Notes: a model not told the origin generated them from the sequence alone. 46,867 nt of DNA from Acetobacteraceae bacterium (GCA_947475245.1 CANJLW010000034.1:1-46867); one strand, 5' to 3'; positions 17,130-26,135 are shown, counted from the first letter of the stretch. Numbers and translations: made by a program.

Positions 17130-18719
17130 ATGCGCCGCCGCGATCTTCTGAAAGCCGCGTCTGTCCTCGCTACAGCGCCCCTGGCCTCCGTCCCGCTCGC
17201 CGCGCCCGCGTTGGCACAGGCACAGAAGCCACTGCGCTTCATCCCGCAAGCCAATCTGACCGTGCTCGACCCGATCTGGACGACCGCCGTCATCACCTAC
17301 AACCACGCCTATATGGTTTACGACAAACTGTATGGGTACGACGGTGCCGGGCAGATCAAGCCGCAGATGGCCGCCGGCCACGAAATCTCGCAGGACGAGC
17401 TGACCTGGACGTTTACCCTGCGCGACGGCCTGATGTTCCATGATCGGGAGCCAGTGCGCGCCCGCGATTGCGTCGCGTCCATCACCCGCTGGGGATCGCG
17501 CGACTCCTTCGGCCAGGTCCTGATGCGCTACATCAACGAGATGGTGGTGCTCGACGATAAGCGCTTTGCCATTCGCCTCAAAAAGCGCTGCCCCCAGCTT
17601 CTCTTCGGCCTGGGTGCTCGGCAGAGCTTCATCATGCCGGAACGCTTCGCCAGCCGTCCGGGCACCGAGCAGATCACCGACGCCACCGGTTCGGGACCGT
17701 TCCGCTTCCTGAAAGACGAATGGGTCTCGGGCGTGCGCTGCGCCTATGCCCGGTTTGACGGCTATGTGCCGCGCCAGGAGCCTCCGGCATTCTTCGCCGG
17801 CGGAAAGGTCGCGCATTTCAGCCGTGTGGAATGGACGGTACAGCCCGACCCCGCCACCGCCGCCGCGGCGTTGCAGAAGAACGAGGCCGATTGGCTGGAG
17901 CAGCCGCTGATCGATCTGTGCCCGATGCTGAACAAGTCGCCGGGGGTCTATACCAAGGTCGTCGATCCCGGCGGTTGGCTGATGTTCATGGTGCTGAACC
18001 ACCTGAACCCGCCGTTTGACAATCCCAAGATCCGACAGGCGGTCCTGCAGGTTCTGGATCAGCAGAATTTTGTGGATTCCGTCATCGGCGACCAAAAGGA
18101 ACTCGGCATCGTCCCCACCGGCCTGTTCGCGCCGACCATGGGCATGGCAAACAAGGCCGGGCTCGAACGCCTGACCAGCCCACGCAACGTCGCGCTGGCG
18201 AAGAAGATGGTCGCCGAATCCGGCTATAAGGGCGAACCGGTGATGATCATGTCGCCCAGCGACCAACCGGCGCTGGCGCAGATGTCGGAAGTCGCGCGAG
18301 AGATGTTCGAGAGCATCGGCCTTAAGGTCGATTTCCAGAGCATGGACTGGGGCAGCGTCGTCACCCGCCGAGCGAAGCAAGATCCGCTGGATCAGGGCGG
18401 GTGGGGCGCGTTCATTACCGTCATGAGCCCGCTGACCGCCGCCAACCCCGGCAGCATGCTGTCGCTGCGCGGCAACGGCCGGAAAGGTTGGTTCGGCTGG
18501 CCGACCGACGAGAAGATCGAGCAATTGCGCGAATCCTGGTTCGACGCACCGGATGTCGCCGCGCAGCGAGCGATCGCTGAACAGATCCAGGCGCAGTACT
18601 TCGAATCGGTTCCGTTCCTGGCGCTTTGCCGCATGCAGCAGCCGATGGCGTTTCGCTCCGACATCCGCGATGTCGTTTCCGCGTCGTTCCCGATGTTCTG
18701 GGGTATTCGGCGGGTCTAA
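17130..18719 (+). CDS. Periplasmic substrate-binding protein, ABC transporter family 5 (peptide/nickel type)
   Basis: A 529-residue secreted solute-binding protein. The N-terminus [14 protein letters not shown] is a twin-arginine-like signal, with likely cleavage after APALAQA. The mature domain follows the DppA/OppA pattern: [10 protein letters not shown] near the start, LAAG-like [39 protein letters not shown], then GSGPFRF and [14 protein letters not shown]. Ligands of this family include oligopeptides, nickel chelates and opines. No permease or ATPase genes are adjacent, so it is an orphan component. It ends in a 4-base overlap with the convergent ispE. Confidence 0.9.
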   Translation: MRRRDLLKAASVLATAPLASVPLAAPALAQAQKPLRFIPQANLTVLDPIWTTAVITYNHAYMVYDKLYGYDGAGQIKPQMAAGHEISQDELTWTFTLRDGLMFHDREPVRARDCVASITRWGSRDSFGQVLMRYINEMVVLDDKRFAIRLKKRCPQLLFGLGARQSFIMPERFASRPGTEQITDATGSGPFRFLKDEWVSGVRCAYARFDGYVPRQEPPAFFAGGKVAHFSRVEWTVQPDPATAAAALQKNEADWLEQPLIDLCPMLNKSPGVYTKVVDPGGWLMFMVLNHLNPPFDNPKIRQAVLQVLDQQNFVDSVIGDQKELGIVPTGLFAPTMGMANKAGLERLTSPRNVALAKKMVAESGYKGEPVMIMSPSDQPALAQMSEVAREMFESIGLKVDFQSMDWGSVVTRRAKQDPLDQGGWGAFITVMSPLTAANPGSMLSLRGNGRKGWFGWPTDEKIEQLRESWFDAPDVAAQRAIAEQIQAQYFESVPFLALCRMQQPMAFRSDIRDVVSASFPMFWGIRRV

Positions 18720-19576
18720 CCCGCTTTCAGGGCCCCGCCCCAACTCCACCAACCAGGTCGCGCCAACAGCGCAGCCTGGCGTTGGGCCGTGGCGGGATCG
18801 GCATACAACCCGAAGCAGGTTGCGCCGGAGCCGCTCATCCGCGCCAACAGGCACTCGGGGTGGCGTTGCATCGCCGACAGCACGTCCTGAACCTGGGGAC
18901 ACAACTGCACCGCCGGCGCTTGCAGATCGTTCGTCGTCGCGGCCAGATCGATGGCCATGGCGCGTGCGTCCGCCCATCCGGCGGGCATGGAAGCTGCCGC
19001 CGAGAATGCGCCGGCGCGGGCACGAAACACATCGGCGGTCGAGACCGCGACACCAGGGTTGATCAGCACCAGGCCGCATTCCGGTAGGGTCGGCGCGTGG
19101 GCCAGCGTCTCCCCAATGCCCATCATCCGCGTCGGCCGCCCGGCCAGACACACCGGCACATCCGCGCCAAGCCGCAATGCGATCGCGGCGAGCGTTTCCG
19201 TCGGCAGCGTGACGCCCCATAGCCGAGTGAGCGCGCGTAAGGCTGCCGCGGCATCGGCCGAACCGCCACCGATGCCCGATGCGACCGGCAGGTTCTTTTC
19301 CAGCACCAGGTGCGCGGTCGGCGCGATCCCGGCGGCGGCGGCCAGGGCGCGCGCCGCGCGCAGCACCAGATTATCGCCTTCCGCCGCCAGCCCCGCCGCA
19401 AAGGGACCTGTTACAGTCAAGGATAACTGGTCTGATTTCGACGCAACAAGCCGATCGCCGGCGCCAGCGAACACAACCAAGCTATCGAGAAGATGGTAGC
19501 CGTCGGGACGCTTGCCGACGATGTGCAGGAACAGGTTAACCTTTGCGGCCGCCGGTTCAACGATCGTCGCGGACAC
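18716..19576 (-). CDS. ispE: 4-diphosphocytidyl-2-C-methyl-D-erythritol kinase
   Basis: A 286-residue GHMP kinase of the non-mevalonate isoprenoid pathway. Key features are [20 protein letters not shown] (catalytic Lys12), the ATP loop [15 protein letters not shown] (97-111), GADVPVCL with Asp139, and the C-terminal [12 protein letters not shown]. The start is a GTG that overlaps the TAG stop of the upstream TPR lipoprotein gene by one base, indicating coupled translation. Close pairing of a TPR gene and ispE is seen in other alphaproteobacteria. Confidence 0.95.
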   Translation of the reverse strand: MSATIVEPAAAKVNLFLHIVGKRPDGYHLLDSLVVFAGAGDRLVASKSDQLSLTVTGPFAAGLAAEGDNLVLRAARALAAAAGIAPTAHLVLEKNLPVASGIGGGSADAAAALRALTRLWGVTLPTETLAAIALRLGADVPVCLAGRPTRMMGIGETLAHAPTLPECGLVLINPGVAVSTADVFRARAGAFSAAASMPAGWADARAMAIDLAATTNDLQAPAVQLCPQVQDVLSAMQRHPECLLARMSGSGATCFGLYADPATAQRQAALLARPGWWSWGGALKAG

Positions 19577-21267
19577 TATTGGCCGCTCACCACCGGGCTG
19601 ATCGGGCCGGAGATCAACTTCGCCTCGATCTTAGCCACATCTTCCTTCGGCGGGTTCAGCGTCAGCGCTCGGCGCCACTGGTACTGAGCCTCGATCTTGC
19701 GGCCGACCGCCCAATAGACGTCGCCCAGGTGGCTGGTGATCGTGGGGTCTTCGGGTTCAAGCTCCACAGCGCGTTCCAGGATGCGAACGGCCTTGGCCGC
19801 GGCCCCCTGACGGAACAGCACCCAGCCCAGACTATCCAGGATCGCGCCGTCGTTCGGGCGCCGGATTGCCGCCTTCTCGATCATTGCCATCGCCTGATCC
19901 AGGTTCCGGCCCATATCGGCCCAGGAATACCCCAGATAGTTCAACACGAAGGGCTGATCGGGCGAGAGTTCGAGCGCGCGATGGAAATCCGCCTCCGCCC
20001 GCGCCCACTGGTTCGACCGTTCCAACGCGACGCCGCGGTTGTAGTAGATCAGCCAATCCGCCTGCACCGGTTGGCGAATGCGCGCTACTGCCCGGTCGTA
20101 GGCCTCAATCGCTTCGGCGTATTGCTGTTTGGATCGCAGCAGATCGCCCAGATTCGTATCGGGCATCGGGCTTTCCGGATAATCGCGGGCGGCGCGTTGC
20201 AGTTCGCGAATCGCGTCGTCGGTCTTGCCCACGCGTTCCGTCAGCGCCGCGCGTCGCATGCGCACGACGGCACCCAATGGATCGCTGTCCGCAACGCTGT
20301 TCAACAACAACAGCGCCTGTTCGGGCTGCTTGCGCACGGAGTGAATTTCCGCGCCCAGAATACGCGCCGTGGTCATGTCGGGACGCAGATCCAGCGCGAG
20401 CCGGATCATCAAGGCCGCGAAATCGTTGGAATCCTGCGCGCGTAATGCGCTGGCCAGCGCGATGTAGCCTTCCGCGATGCCATCGGCCGCGCGAGTCACC
20501 ACCCTTCGACCGGCGGCACCGACCAGGGCCGGCATCGCGATCGTCGTTTCCGGCGCGACGCGCGCGATGTCGCCGAAAATCCGCTGGACTTCGACCGATC
20601 GGCCGGCGCGGCCATGCCAACTGGCCAGGATTTCCGCCAGCCGCAGGTTCATCTCGGACGATTCGCCCTGGGCGATTCGGTAGTAGCGCCCGGCGTCGTC
20701 CGTCCGATCCGCCAGATCGGCGATCATGGCGGCATGGAGGGAGAACAACCCGCGCAAGTTGGGATTTTCAATGAACGGCCGCAGGGTTGCCAGCGCGGCG
20801 TCGGTGCGTCCGTCGCCATGCTGCGCCCAGGCAATCAGTAGTGGCTGCAAAAGCTGGATCAGGCCCTGACGCGGCAATGCGTGGAAGCGCCGTTCGGCGG
20901 CTTGCCAACGCCCGGCCTTCGCGTCGTCGTTGCCGAGTACCAGTTGGGCGATCTGGTTGTCGGGCAGCAATCGGGCGATGCGGCCGGCTTCCGGTCGACC
21001 TGCGCTGACACTGGCCAGTAGTGCCTGCTGAGCGACATCCTGTTCGGCGGGATTGGCCGCCAGCGCCCTGATCAGGTCGGTGGCGGCAGTGTTCGAGTCA
21101 CCCTGACTCAGCGCATAGCGTCCGGCCAGGAAGTTCCCGTAAGCGCCGGTATGGCGATAGCGATCGGATTGCTGTGCCGAACCAATCGACGGATCGGCTG
21201 CCGCGCAGGCGGACAGAAGCGAAAGACCCAACAGGACGACGCGCCGAGCGCTACGGAAAGTCAGCAT
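19576..21267 (-). CDS. Tetratricopeptide-repeat lipoprotein
   Basis: A 563-residue protein with a lipoprotein signal (hydrophobic residues 9-20, lipobox LLSAC with Cys21), so probably anchored in the envelope. TPR repeats begin at about residue 40 ([28 protein letters not shown]) and are clearest from about 330 to the end, for instance [57 protein letters not shown], and [23 protein letters not shown]. It probably acts as a scaffold. It is followed without a gap by ispE, and its divergent upstream region leads to the duplicated small-ORF cassettes. Confidence 0.88.
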   Translation of the reverse strand: MLTFRSARRVVLLGLSLLSACAAADPSIGSAQQSDRYRHTGAYGNFLAGRYALSQGDSNTAATDLIRALAANPAEQDVAQQALLASVSAGRPEAGRIARLLPDNQIAQLVLGNDDAKAGRWQAAERRFHALPRQGLIQLLQPLLIAWAQHGDGRTDAALATLRPFIENPNLRGLFSLHAAMIADLADRTDDAGRYYRIAQGESSEMNLRLAEILASWHGRAGRSVEVQRIFGDIARVAPETTIAMPALVGAAGRRVVTRAADGIAEGYIALASALRAQDSNDFAALMIRLALDLRPDMTTARILGAEIHSVRKQPEQALLLLNSVADSDPLGAVVRMRRAALTERVGKTDDAIRELQRAARDYPESPMPDTNLGDLLRSKQQYAEAIEAYDRAVARIRQPVQADWLIYYNRGVALERSNQWARAEADFHRALELSPDQPFVLNYLGYSWADMGRNLDQAMAMIEKAAIRRPNDGAILDSLGWVLFRQGAAAKAVRILERAVELEPEDPTITSHLGDVYWAVGRKIEAQYQWRRALTLNPPKEDVAKIEAKLISGPISPVVSGQ

Positions 21268-21375
21268 GGGAGAAGCGTAGCAGCGGCTGCCAAGGCTGTC
21301 ATTGGATTTGGCGCGATCCGCGGGCGGCGGTGTCCGCTATCAACGATTTGTTCACCTCTGGGGTGCATAACGAAA

Positions 21376-21402
21376 AAGCCGACGGGATGGTCCCGTCGGC
21401 TT
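21376..21402 (-). terminator. 5' cassette hairpin, copy 1 (minus-strand terminator shape)
   Basis: A 12-bp perfect stem (AAGCCGACGGGA / TCCCGTCGGCTT) with a TGG loop. Read on the minus strand it is followed by T5 (21377-21373), an intrinsic terminator shape. Read on the plus strand it forms the leader of the small ORF, ending 6 bases before the Shine-Dalgarno. It could stop minus-strand transcription that runs out of ettA, protect the 5' leader, or both. Confidence 0.7.
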
Positions 21403-21420
21403 ATCACCAGGAGTGACAAG

Positions 21421-21501
21421 ATGGTCACACATCTTCTCTTCCTGCTGCTATTGGTGGTGATTCTTGGCCGAAAAGTCAAGATCGACATCGAGTTGCGGTA
21501 G
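21421..21501 (+). CDS. 26-residue hydrophobic small protein, copy 1
   Basis: ATG at 21421 is preceded by AGGAG with a 7-base spacer. The product begins MVTH, has an uninterrupted hydrophobic core of 11 residues (LLFLLLLVVIL, 5-15), a basic turn GRKVK (16-20) and an amphipathic end IDIELR (21-26). This layout fits a short membrane-inserting peptide. Residues 5-25 are identical in the second copy. I do not recognise a family. Size, hydrophobicity, tandem duplication and structured flanks resemble type I toxins, but small-protein regulators or leader peptides are also possible. Confidence 0.6.
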   Translation: MVTHLLFLLLLVVILGRKVKIDIELR

Positions 21502-21539
21502 GGGGAAAGGACCGGCTCTCGCGGGCCGGTCCACCCCCT
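21500..21539 (+). terminator. 3' cassette hairpin, copy 1
   Basis: A composite stem: AGGGGG (21500-21505) pairs with CCCCCT (21534-21539), and inside it GGACCGGCTC pairs with GGGCCGGTCC (one T-G wobble) around a TCGC loop. It begins within the stop codon of the small ORF. TTTT occurs 9 bases after the stem on the plus strand, and TTTCCCCC follows the inner stem on the minus strand, so it could serve either direction. Confidence 0.6.
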
Positions 21540-21549
21540 GGTGAGCCTT

Positions 21550-21646
21550 TTACCGTGCCAAGTGGCGGTGTTGGATGCGATGCGGGTCCGTTGCGTCCGC
21601 ACCCAGGCTGCGCCGATTGTCGGCTGCACAAATTCCCAGATTGTCG
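21550..21646 (-). pseudogene. Relic of the ettA 3' end
   Basis: On the minus strand the bases up to the TAA at 21552-21550 read, in the ettA frame, a tail ending RRSLGADATDPHRIQHRHLAR. The real ettA tail is RRRLGADATEPHRIKYRPLAR. There is no frameshift or stop over about 26 codons. Both synonymous and conservative changes are present. Homology fades beyond about 21633. It has no start or upstream domain and is a leftover of the tandem duplication or of a recombination that imported a second 3' end. Confidence 0.8.
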
Positions 21647-21683
21647 ATCAACGGTTTGTTCACTTCTGCGGCGCATAACGAAA

Positions 21684-21710
21684 AAGCCGGCGGGATGGTC
21701 CCGCCGGCTT
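21684..21710 (-). terminator. 5' cassette hairpin, copy 2 (minus-strand terminator shape)
   Basis: A 12-bp perfect stem (AAGCCGGCGGGA / TCCCGCCGGCTT) with the same TGG loop as copy 1, again with T5 on the minus-strand downstream side. Relative to copy 1 an A-T pair has become a G-C pair by changes on both arms, which keeps the stem intact. Confidence 0.7.
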
Positions 21711-21728
21711 ATCATCAGGAGTGACAAG

Positions 21729-21809
21729 ATGCTGACTCATCTTCTCTTCCTGCTGCTATTGGTGGTGATTCTTGGCCGAAAAGTCAAGATCGACATCGAG
21801 TTGCAGTAG
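21729..21809 (+). CDS. 26-residue hydrophobic small protein, copy 2
   Basis: Same architecture as copy 1: AGGAG seven bases before ATG, an MLTH start, hydrophobic residues 5-15, GRKVK, then IDIELQ. Compared with copy 1 there are four base changes in 81, giving Val2 to Leu, Thr3 synonymous, and Arg26 to Gln. The gene converges on ettA, whose stop codon lies 49 bases downstream. The product is predicted to be a membrane peptide of unknown function. Confidence 0.6.
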   Translation: MLTHLLFLLLLVVILGRKVKIDIELQ

Positions 21810-21847
21810 GGGGAAAGGACCGGCTCTCGCGAGCCGGTCCACCCCCT
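21808..21847. terminator. 3' cassette hairpin, copy 2, shared with ettA
   Basis: The outer stem AGGGGG/CCCCCT encloses a perfect 10-bp inner stem GGACCGGCTC/GAGCCGGTCC with a TCGC loop. It lies between the stop codon of the small ORF and the ettA stop, 10 bases from the latter. On the ettA strand the inner stem is followed by TTTCCCCC, so it probably acts as the ettA terminator as well as the cassette 3' end. Confidence 0.65.
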
Positions 21848-21857
21848 GGTGAGCGTG

Positions 21858-23537
21858 TTACCGCGCCAACGGCCGGTATTTGATGCGATGCGGTTCCGTC
21901 GCGTCCGCGCCCAGGCGGCGGCGCTTGTCGGCTTCGTAGGCCTGGAAGTTGCCCTCAAACCACTCGACGTGACCGTCACCCTCAAACGCCAGAATATGGG
22001 TCGCGAGCCGGTCGAGGAACCAGCGATCATGGCTGATGACCACCACGCAGCCGGCGAATTCCGCAAGTGCGTCTTCCAAGGCGCGCAGCGTATCGACGTC
22101 CAGATCGTTGGTCGGTTCGTCGAGCAGGATAACGTTGTGCTCGGTCTTCAACATCTTCGCGAGATGGACGCGATTGCGTTCACCGCCGGAGAGAATGCCG
22201 ACCTTCTTCTGCTGATCGGAACCCTTGAAGTTGAACGCGGCGACATAGGCGCGCGACTGCACGGCACGCTTGCCCAGGTAGATCACTTCTTCCCCGTTGC
22301 TGACTTCCTGCCAGACGGTCTTGTTAGGATCCAGGCTGTCACGGGACTGATCGACATAGCCAAGCTTGACCGTGTCGCCGACGCGCATGGACCCGGCGTC
22401 CGGCTCCTCTTGGCCGATGATCATCCGGAAAAGGGTCGTCTTGCCGGCGCCGTTCGGACCGATCACGCCCACGATGCCGCCGGGCGGCAGCTTGAAGTTC
22501 AGGTCCTCGATCAGGATATTGTTGCCATATCCCTTGCGCAGCCCCTCCGCCTCTATGACGATGTTGCCCAGGCGGGGGCCGGGGGGGATGACGATATCGG
22601 CGACCCCGGTGACCAGTTCCTGCGACTTCTGCAGCATCTCCTCATACTTCGCGATACGCGCTCGGCTTTTGGTCTGACGCGCGCGCGGGGATGCCGCGAT
22701 CCATTCCGATTCCGCGGCCAGGGCGCGCTGGCGGGCTGATTCTTCTTTCTCTTCCTGTTGCAGACGCTTGCGCTTCTGTTGCAACCACGAGGAGTAGTTG
22801 CCCTCGAACGGATAGCCCCGTCCGCGTTCCAGCTCCAGAATCCACGTCGTGACATTGTCCAGGAAGTAGCGATCGTGGGTCACGACCATCACGGTGCCTT
22901 CGTAGTCGCGCAGCGTGCGTTCGAGCCAGGCCACGCTTTCGGCGTCAAGATGGTTGGTCGGTTCGTCGAGCAGCAGCAAATCCGGTTTTTCCAGCAGCAA
23001 CTTGCACAAAGCGACGCGACGGCGCTCCCCGCCCGACAGTTTGGTTACGGGCGCGTCGGCGGGCGGGCAACGCAGCGCATCGAGGGCGATGTCGACGCGA
23101 CGGCTGAGTTCCCATCCGTCCTCGGCGTCGATCTTCTCCTGCAGGTCGCCTTGCTCAACGAGGAGAGCGTTCATCTCCTCATCTTCCATCGGTTCGGCGA
23201 ACTTCATGGAAATCTCGTTGAAGCGATCCAGCGCGGCCTTCAGATCGGCGAAGGCTTCCTCCACGTTCTCTCCCACGGTCTTATCGGGGTCGAGATGCGG
23301 TTCCTGGGACAGGTAGCCGACCGTGGCACCGGGGGCCGCCCATGCTTCGCCACCATATTCGGTCTCAATCCCGGCCATGATTTTCATCAGTGTCGATTTA
23401 CCGGCACCGTTAACGCCGAGCACGCCGATCTTGACGCCGGGAAGGAAGGAAAGAGTGATGCCTTTGAAGACTTCTCGGCCACCCGGGAAGTTTTTCGTCA
23501 GGTCTTTCATCACGTAGACGTATTGGTAGCTGGCCAT
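21858..23537 (-). CDS. ettA: Energy-dependent translational throttle protein EttA (ABC-F)
   Basis: A 559-residue soluble ABC-F ATPase with two nucleotide-binding domains and no membrane segment. The Walker A motifs are GVNGAGKST and GPNGAGKTT, the signatures LSGGERRR and LSGGERNR, and the Walker B motifs LLLLDEPTNHLD and VILLDEPTNDLD. The linker between domains is a charged Gln/Lys/Glu-rich helix. Length and the MASYQYVYVM start match EttA, which binds the ribosomal E site and gates early elongation according to ATP/ADP ratio. The 29 in-frame codons upstream were rejected as non-conserved. Its 3' end is the part duplicated in the adjacent tandem repeat. Confidence 0.93.
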   Translation of the reverse strand: MASYQYVYVMKDLTKNFPGGREVFKGITLSFLPGVKIGVLGVNGAGKSTLMKIMAGIETEYGGEAWAAPGATVGYLSQEPHLDPDKTVGENVEEAFADLKAALDRFNEISMKFAEPMEDEEMNALLVEQGDLQEKIDAEDGWELSRRVDIALDALRCPPADAPVTKLSGGERRRVALCKLLLEKPDLLLLDEPTNHLDAESVAWLERTLRDYEGTVMVVTHDRYFLDNVTTWILELERGRGYPFEGNYSSWLQQKRKRLQQEEKEESARQRALAAESEWIAASPRARQTKSRARIAKYEEMLQKSQELVTGVADIVIPPGPRLGNIVIEAEGLRKGYGNNILIEDLNFKLPPGGIVGVIGPNGAGKTTLFRMIIGQEEPDAGSMRVGDTVKLGYVDQSRDSLDPNKTVWQEVSNGEEVIYLGKRAVQSRAYVAAFNFKGSDQQKKVGILSGGERNRVHLAKMLKTEHNVILLDEPTNDLDVDTLRALEDALAEFAGCVVVISHDRWFLDRLATHILAFEGDGHVEWFEGNFQAYEADKRRRLGADATEPHRIKYRPLAR

Positions 23538-23631
23538 GATCCATCGCTTCGCTGTTTGCGCGCGTTCTACCGTGCATTCGCCGCCGTGGGTAGCGATGCG
23601 TTCATGCGTATGGTCCGCAAACACGGGAAGT

Positions 23632-23708
23632 TGGTGCGCCCGGTAGGACTCGAACCTACAACCGAGCGGTTATGAGCCGCCAGCTCTAACCAATTGAGCT
23701 ACAAGCGC
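23632..23708 (-). tRNA. tRNA with CAT anticodon, probably tRNA-Ile2 (lysidine type)
   Basis: Minus-strand cloverleaf. The acceptor GCGCTTG pairs with CGGGCGC using two G-T wobbles, the D arm is GCTC...GAGC, the anticodon arm GGCGG-CTCATAA-CCGCT has anticodon CAT, and the T arm is GTAGG-TTCGAGT-CCTAC. CCA is encoded. The CTCATAA loop with this stem and the GTAGG T stem resemble bacterial tRNA-Ile(CAU), whose C34 is converted to lysidine, more than tRNA-Met. A Met assignment cannot be excluded without a covariance-model comparison. Confidence 0.85.
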
Positions 23709-23716
23709 GTGTGCCG

Positions 23717-23746
23717 ACAATGCCTTGACGCCGGGTTCCGCGTCAA
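23717..23746 (-). promoter_or_regulatory. Candidate promoter of the CAT tRNA
   Basis: On the minus strand TTGACG (23746-23741) is separated by 18 bases from CATTGT (23722-23717), which ends 8 bases before the tRNA. The TTGACGC is part of a 7-bp inverted repeat with GCGTCAA, so a -35-like hexamer also exists on the plus strand (23725-23730) facing hppA. The -10 match is weak. Confidence 0.3.
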
Positions 23747-24007
23747 CGCGATCCGTGACGACCGCCGGTGCAATTCCATTTTACCGAGCATGCCGGAGCG
23801 ACGTCCCCCGCCTCGTCCCGTCTTGCCGATGAAAGGGGTCGCCGCGCGGAACCGACAAGAACCAGCGGTTTTGACGCGAAGAATGGCTTTTTCACCCAAT
23901 TGCGTGGATCGGATGCATCTGGCATACCGACCGGTAAGTTCCACCCCCGCCAAGGGGGCGCTCATGCGCGTCCAAGGCAGCAGACGAAAACAAAGGGAAA
24001 ACCCCGG

Positions 24008-26107
24008 ATGCAACTGGCCCATATCGTGATCCTCGCCTGCGGAGTGCTGGCGCTGGTCTACGGTCTGATCACCAGCCGTCAGGTTCTTGCCTCGGATGCC
24101 GGTTCGGCCCGAATGCAGGAAATTGCCGGCGCGATTCAGGAAGGCGCACGCGCCTACCTCAATCGGCAATACACCACGATCGGCATCGTCGGGATCGTGA
24201 TCCTGATCCTGTTGGCGATTGGCCTCGGTGCCCATACCGCGATTGGCTTCGCGATCGGCGCGATTCTGTCCGCCGCCGCGGGTTACGTCGGCATGAACGT
24301 GTCGGTGCGCGCGAACGTCCGCACGGCCCAGGCGTCCCGCAAGGGCCTCGCCGCCGGCCTCGACGTCGCCTTTAAGGCGGGCGCCATCACCGGCATGCTG
24401 GTGGTTGGCCTCGGTCTGCTCGGCGTCGCCGGCTACTACTTCGTCCTGACCGCCGGCATGAAGCCGGGCGCCGACATGCGCGCCGTGCTTGAAGCGATGG
24501 TCGCGCTGGGTTTTGGCGGTTCGCTGATCTCCATCTTCGCGCGTCTCGGCGGCGGCATCTTCACAAAGGGCGCCGACGTGGGCGCCGATCTGGTGGGCAA
24601 GGTCGAAGCCGGCATCCCCGAGGACGACCCCCGCAACCCCGCCGTGATCGCCGACAACGTGGGCGACAACGTGGGTGACTGCGCCGGTATGGCCGCTGAC
24701 TTGTTCGAGACCTATGCGGTGACCCTGGTAGCCACCATGCTGATGGCGGACATTCTGTTCGCCGGCGCCGTGCGCGATCAGTTGCTGCTGTTGCCGCTGG
24801 GCATCGGCGCGGTCTGCATCATCACGTCGATCATCGGCACCTACTTCGTTAAGCTTGGTGCCGATAACGGCATCATGAAGGCTCTGTACAAGGGCCTGAT
24901 CGTCACCGGGTTACTGTCCGTTGTCGGCGTCGGCGCCATCATCAACTGGTTTGTCGGCTTCGGCACGAAGCTGGACATGATCGGCGGCGGTTCCACCACG
25001 GGCTTGCTGCTGTTCTACTGCGCCCTCGCGGGCCTGGTTGTGACGGGCGCGCTGGTGTGGATCACCGAGTATTACACCGCCACGGAATACCGTCCGGTTC
25101 GTTCCATCGCGCAAAGCTCCACCACGGGTCACGGCACCAACGTGATCCAGGGTCTGGCTGTGTCGATGGAATCCACGGCGCTGCCCGTGATCGTGATCTG
25201 TGTCGGCATCCTCGGAACCTATCTGATTGCCGGCCTGTTCGGCATCGCGGTCGCGGCCACGACGATGCTGGCGCTGGCCGGCATGATCGTCGCGCTGGAC
25301 GCTTATGGCCCCGTGACCGACAATGCCGGCGGCATTGCCGAGATGGCGGACCTGCCCAAGGAAGTGCGCGTCACGACCGACGCGTTGGACGCGGTGGGCA
25401 ACACCACCAAGGCCGTGACCAAGGGCTATGCGATCGGTTCCGCCGGCCTTGCGTCGCTGGTACTGTTCGCTGCCTACACGGAAGATCTGAAGCACTACTT
25501 CCCGAACCTGAAGGTCGATTTCGCCCTTCAGAACCCGTACGTCGTCATCGGATTGTTCCTGGGTGGCCTGCTCCCGTACCTGTTCGGTGCGATGGGCATG
25601 ACCGCCGTGGGACGCGCGGCGGGTTCCGTCGTGGTGGAAGTGCGGCGCCAGTTCCGGGAAATCCCCGGCATCATGGCCGGCACCGCCAAGCCCGAATACG
25701 GCACCGCGGTCGATCTGCTGACCAAGGCCGCGATCAAGGAAATGATCCTGCCGTCGCTGCTGCCGATCGCCGCGCCGATCGCGCTGTGGATCGTCATCAA
25801 CATGATCGCAGGCCGAGCAGCGGCGTTCGCGTCGCTGGGCGCGATGCTGCTGGGCACGATCGTGACGGGATTGTTCGTCGCGATCTCCATGACCTCCGGC
25901 GGCGGAGCGTGGGATAACGCGAAGAAGTACATCGAAGAGGGCAACCATGGCGGCAAAGGCTCCGACGCGCACAAGGCGGCGGTGACCGGCGATACCGTTG
26001 GCGACCCGTACAAGGACACCGCCGGCCCGGCGGTGAATCCGATGATCAAGATCACCAACATCGTGGCTCTGCTGATGCTGGCGGTCCTGGCCAACATGCT
26101 GAAGTAA
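24008..26107 (+). CDS. hppA: Membrane proton-translocating pyrophosphatase, K+-independent type
   Basis: A 699-residue integral membrane protein with about 16 hydrophobic segments that couples pyrophosphate hydrolysis to H+ pumping. Catalytic motifs include [32 protein letters not shown] near residue 216, [16 protein letters not shown], and the C-terminal [18 protein letters not shown]. The sequence GNTTKA (464-469) has Lys at position 468, where K+-dependent enzymes have Ala, so this is a K+-independent H+-PPase. The ATG at 24008 has AAAGGGA about 10 bases upstream; the 80 in-frame codons before it are not membrane-like. A strong terminator follows. The 299-bp leader (23709-24007) has no other gene. 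Confidence 0.95.
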   Translation: MQLAHIVILACGVLALVYGLITSRQVLASDAGSARMQEIAGAIQEGARAYLNRQYTTIGIVGIVILILLAIGLGAHTAIGFAIGAILSAAAGYVGMNVSVRANVRTAQASRKGLAAGLDVAFKAGAITGMLVVGLGLLGVAGYYFVLTAGMKPGADMRAVLEAMVALGFGGSLISIFARLGGGIFTKGADVGADLVGKVEAGIPEDDPRNPAVIADNVGDNVGDCAGMAADLFETYAVTLVATMLMADILFAGAVRDQLLLLPLGIGAVCIITSIIGTYFVKLGADNGIMKALYKGLIVTGLLSVVGVGAIINWFVGFGTKLDMIGGGSTTGLLLFYCALAGLVVTGALVWITEYYTATEYRPVRSIAQSSTTGHGTNVIQGLAVSMESTALPVIVICVGILGTYLIAGLFGIAVAATTMLALAGMIVALDAYGPVTDNAGGIAEMADLPKEVRVTTDALDAVGNTTKAVTKGYAIGSAGLASLVLFAAYTEDLKHYFPNLKVDFALQNPYVVIGLFLGGLLPYLFGAMGMTAVGRAAGSVVVEVRRQFREIPGIMAGTAKPEYGTAVDLLTKAAIKEMILPSLLPIAAPIALWIVINMIAGRAAAFASLGAMLLGTIVTGLFVAISMTSGGGAWDNAKKYIEEGNHGGKGSDAHKAAVTGDTVGDPYKDTAGPAVNPMIKITNIVALLMLAVLANMLK

Positions 26108-26135
26108 GCTTGCTTCGGCTTGCCTGAAGCGAACG

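Larger units (their letters stand above)
21339..21646 (+). repeat. Tandem duplication, copy 1 (small-protein cassette plus ettA tail relic)
   Basis: This 308-base unit is repeated directly next to itself with no indel over most of its length (recognisable from 21339 to about 21633). Identity to copy 2 is highest over the cassette (21371-21546), where I count 8 differences in 176 bases. It is lower, roughly 80%, in the distal part, which matches the 3' end of ettA. The cassette consists of a 5' hairpin, a Shine-Dalgarno, a 26-codon ORF and a 3' hairpin. Confidence 0.9.
21647..21954 (+). repeat. Tandem duplication, copy 2 (small-protein cassette plus genuine ettA 3' end)
   Basis: Second copy of the 308-base unit. 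Its proximal part carries the same hairpin, ribosome binding site, ORF and hairpin arrangement as copy 1. Its distal part (from 21858) is the functional 3' end of the minus-strand ettA gene. The offset between equivalent bases is exactly 308 throughout the cassette. Confidence 0.9.

Noticed and set aside
21339-21954. CRISPR-like or REP-type interpretation of the repeats near ettA
   Set aside because: Only two copies, 308-bp period, each containing an ORF and part of a gene; no short repeat-spacer pattern.
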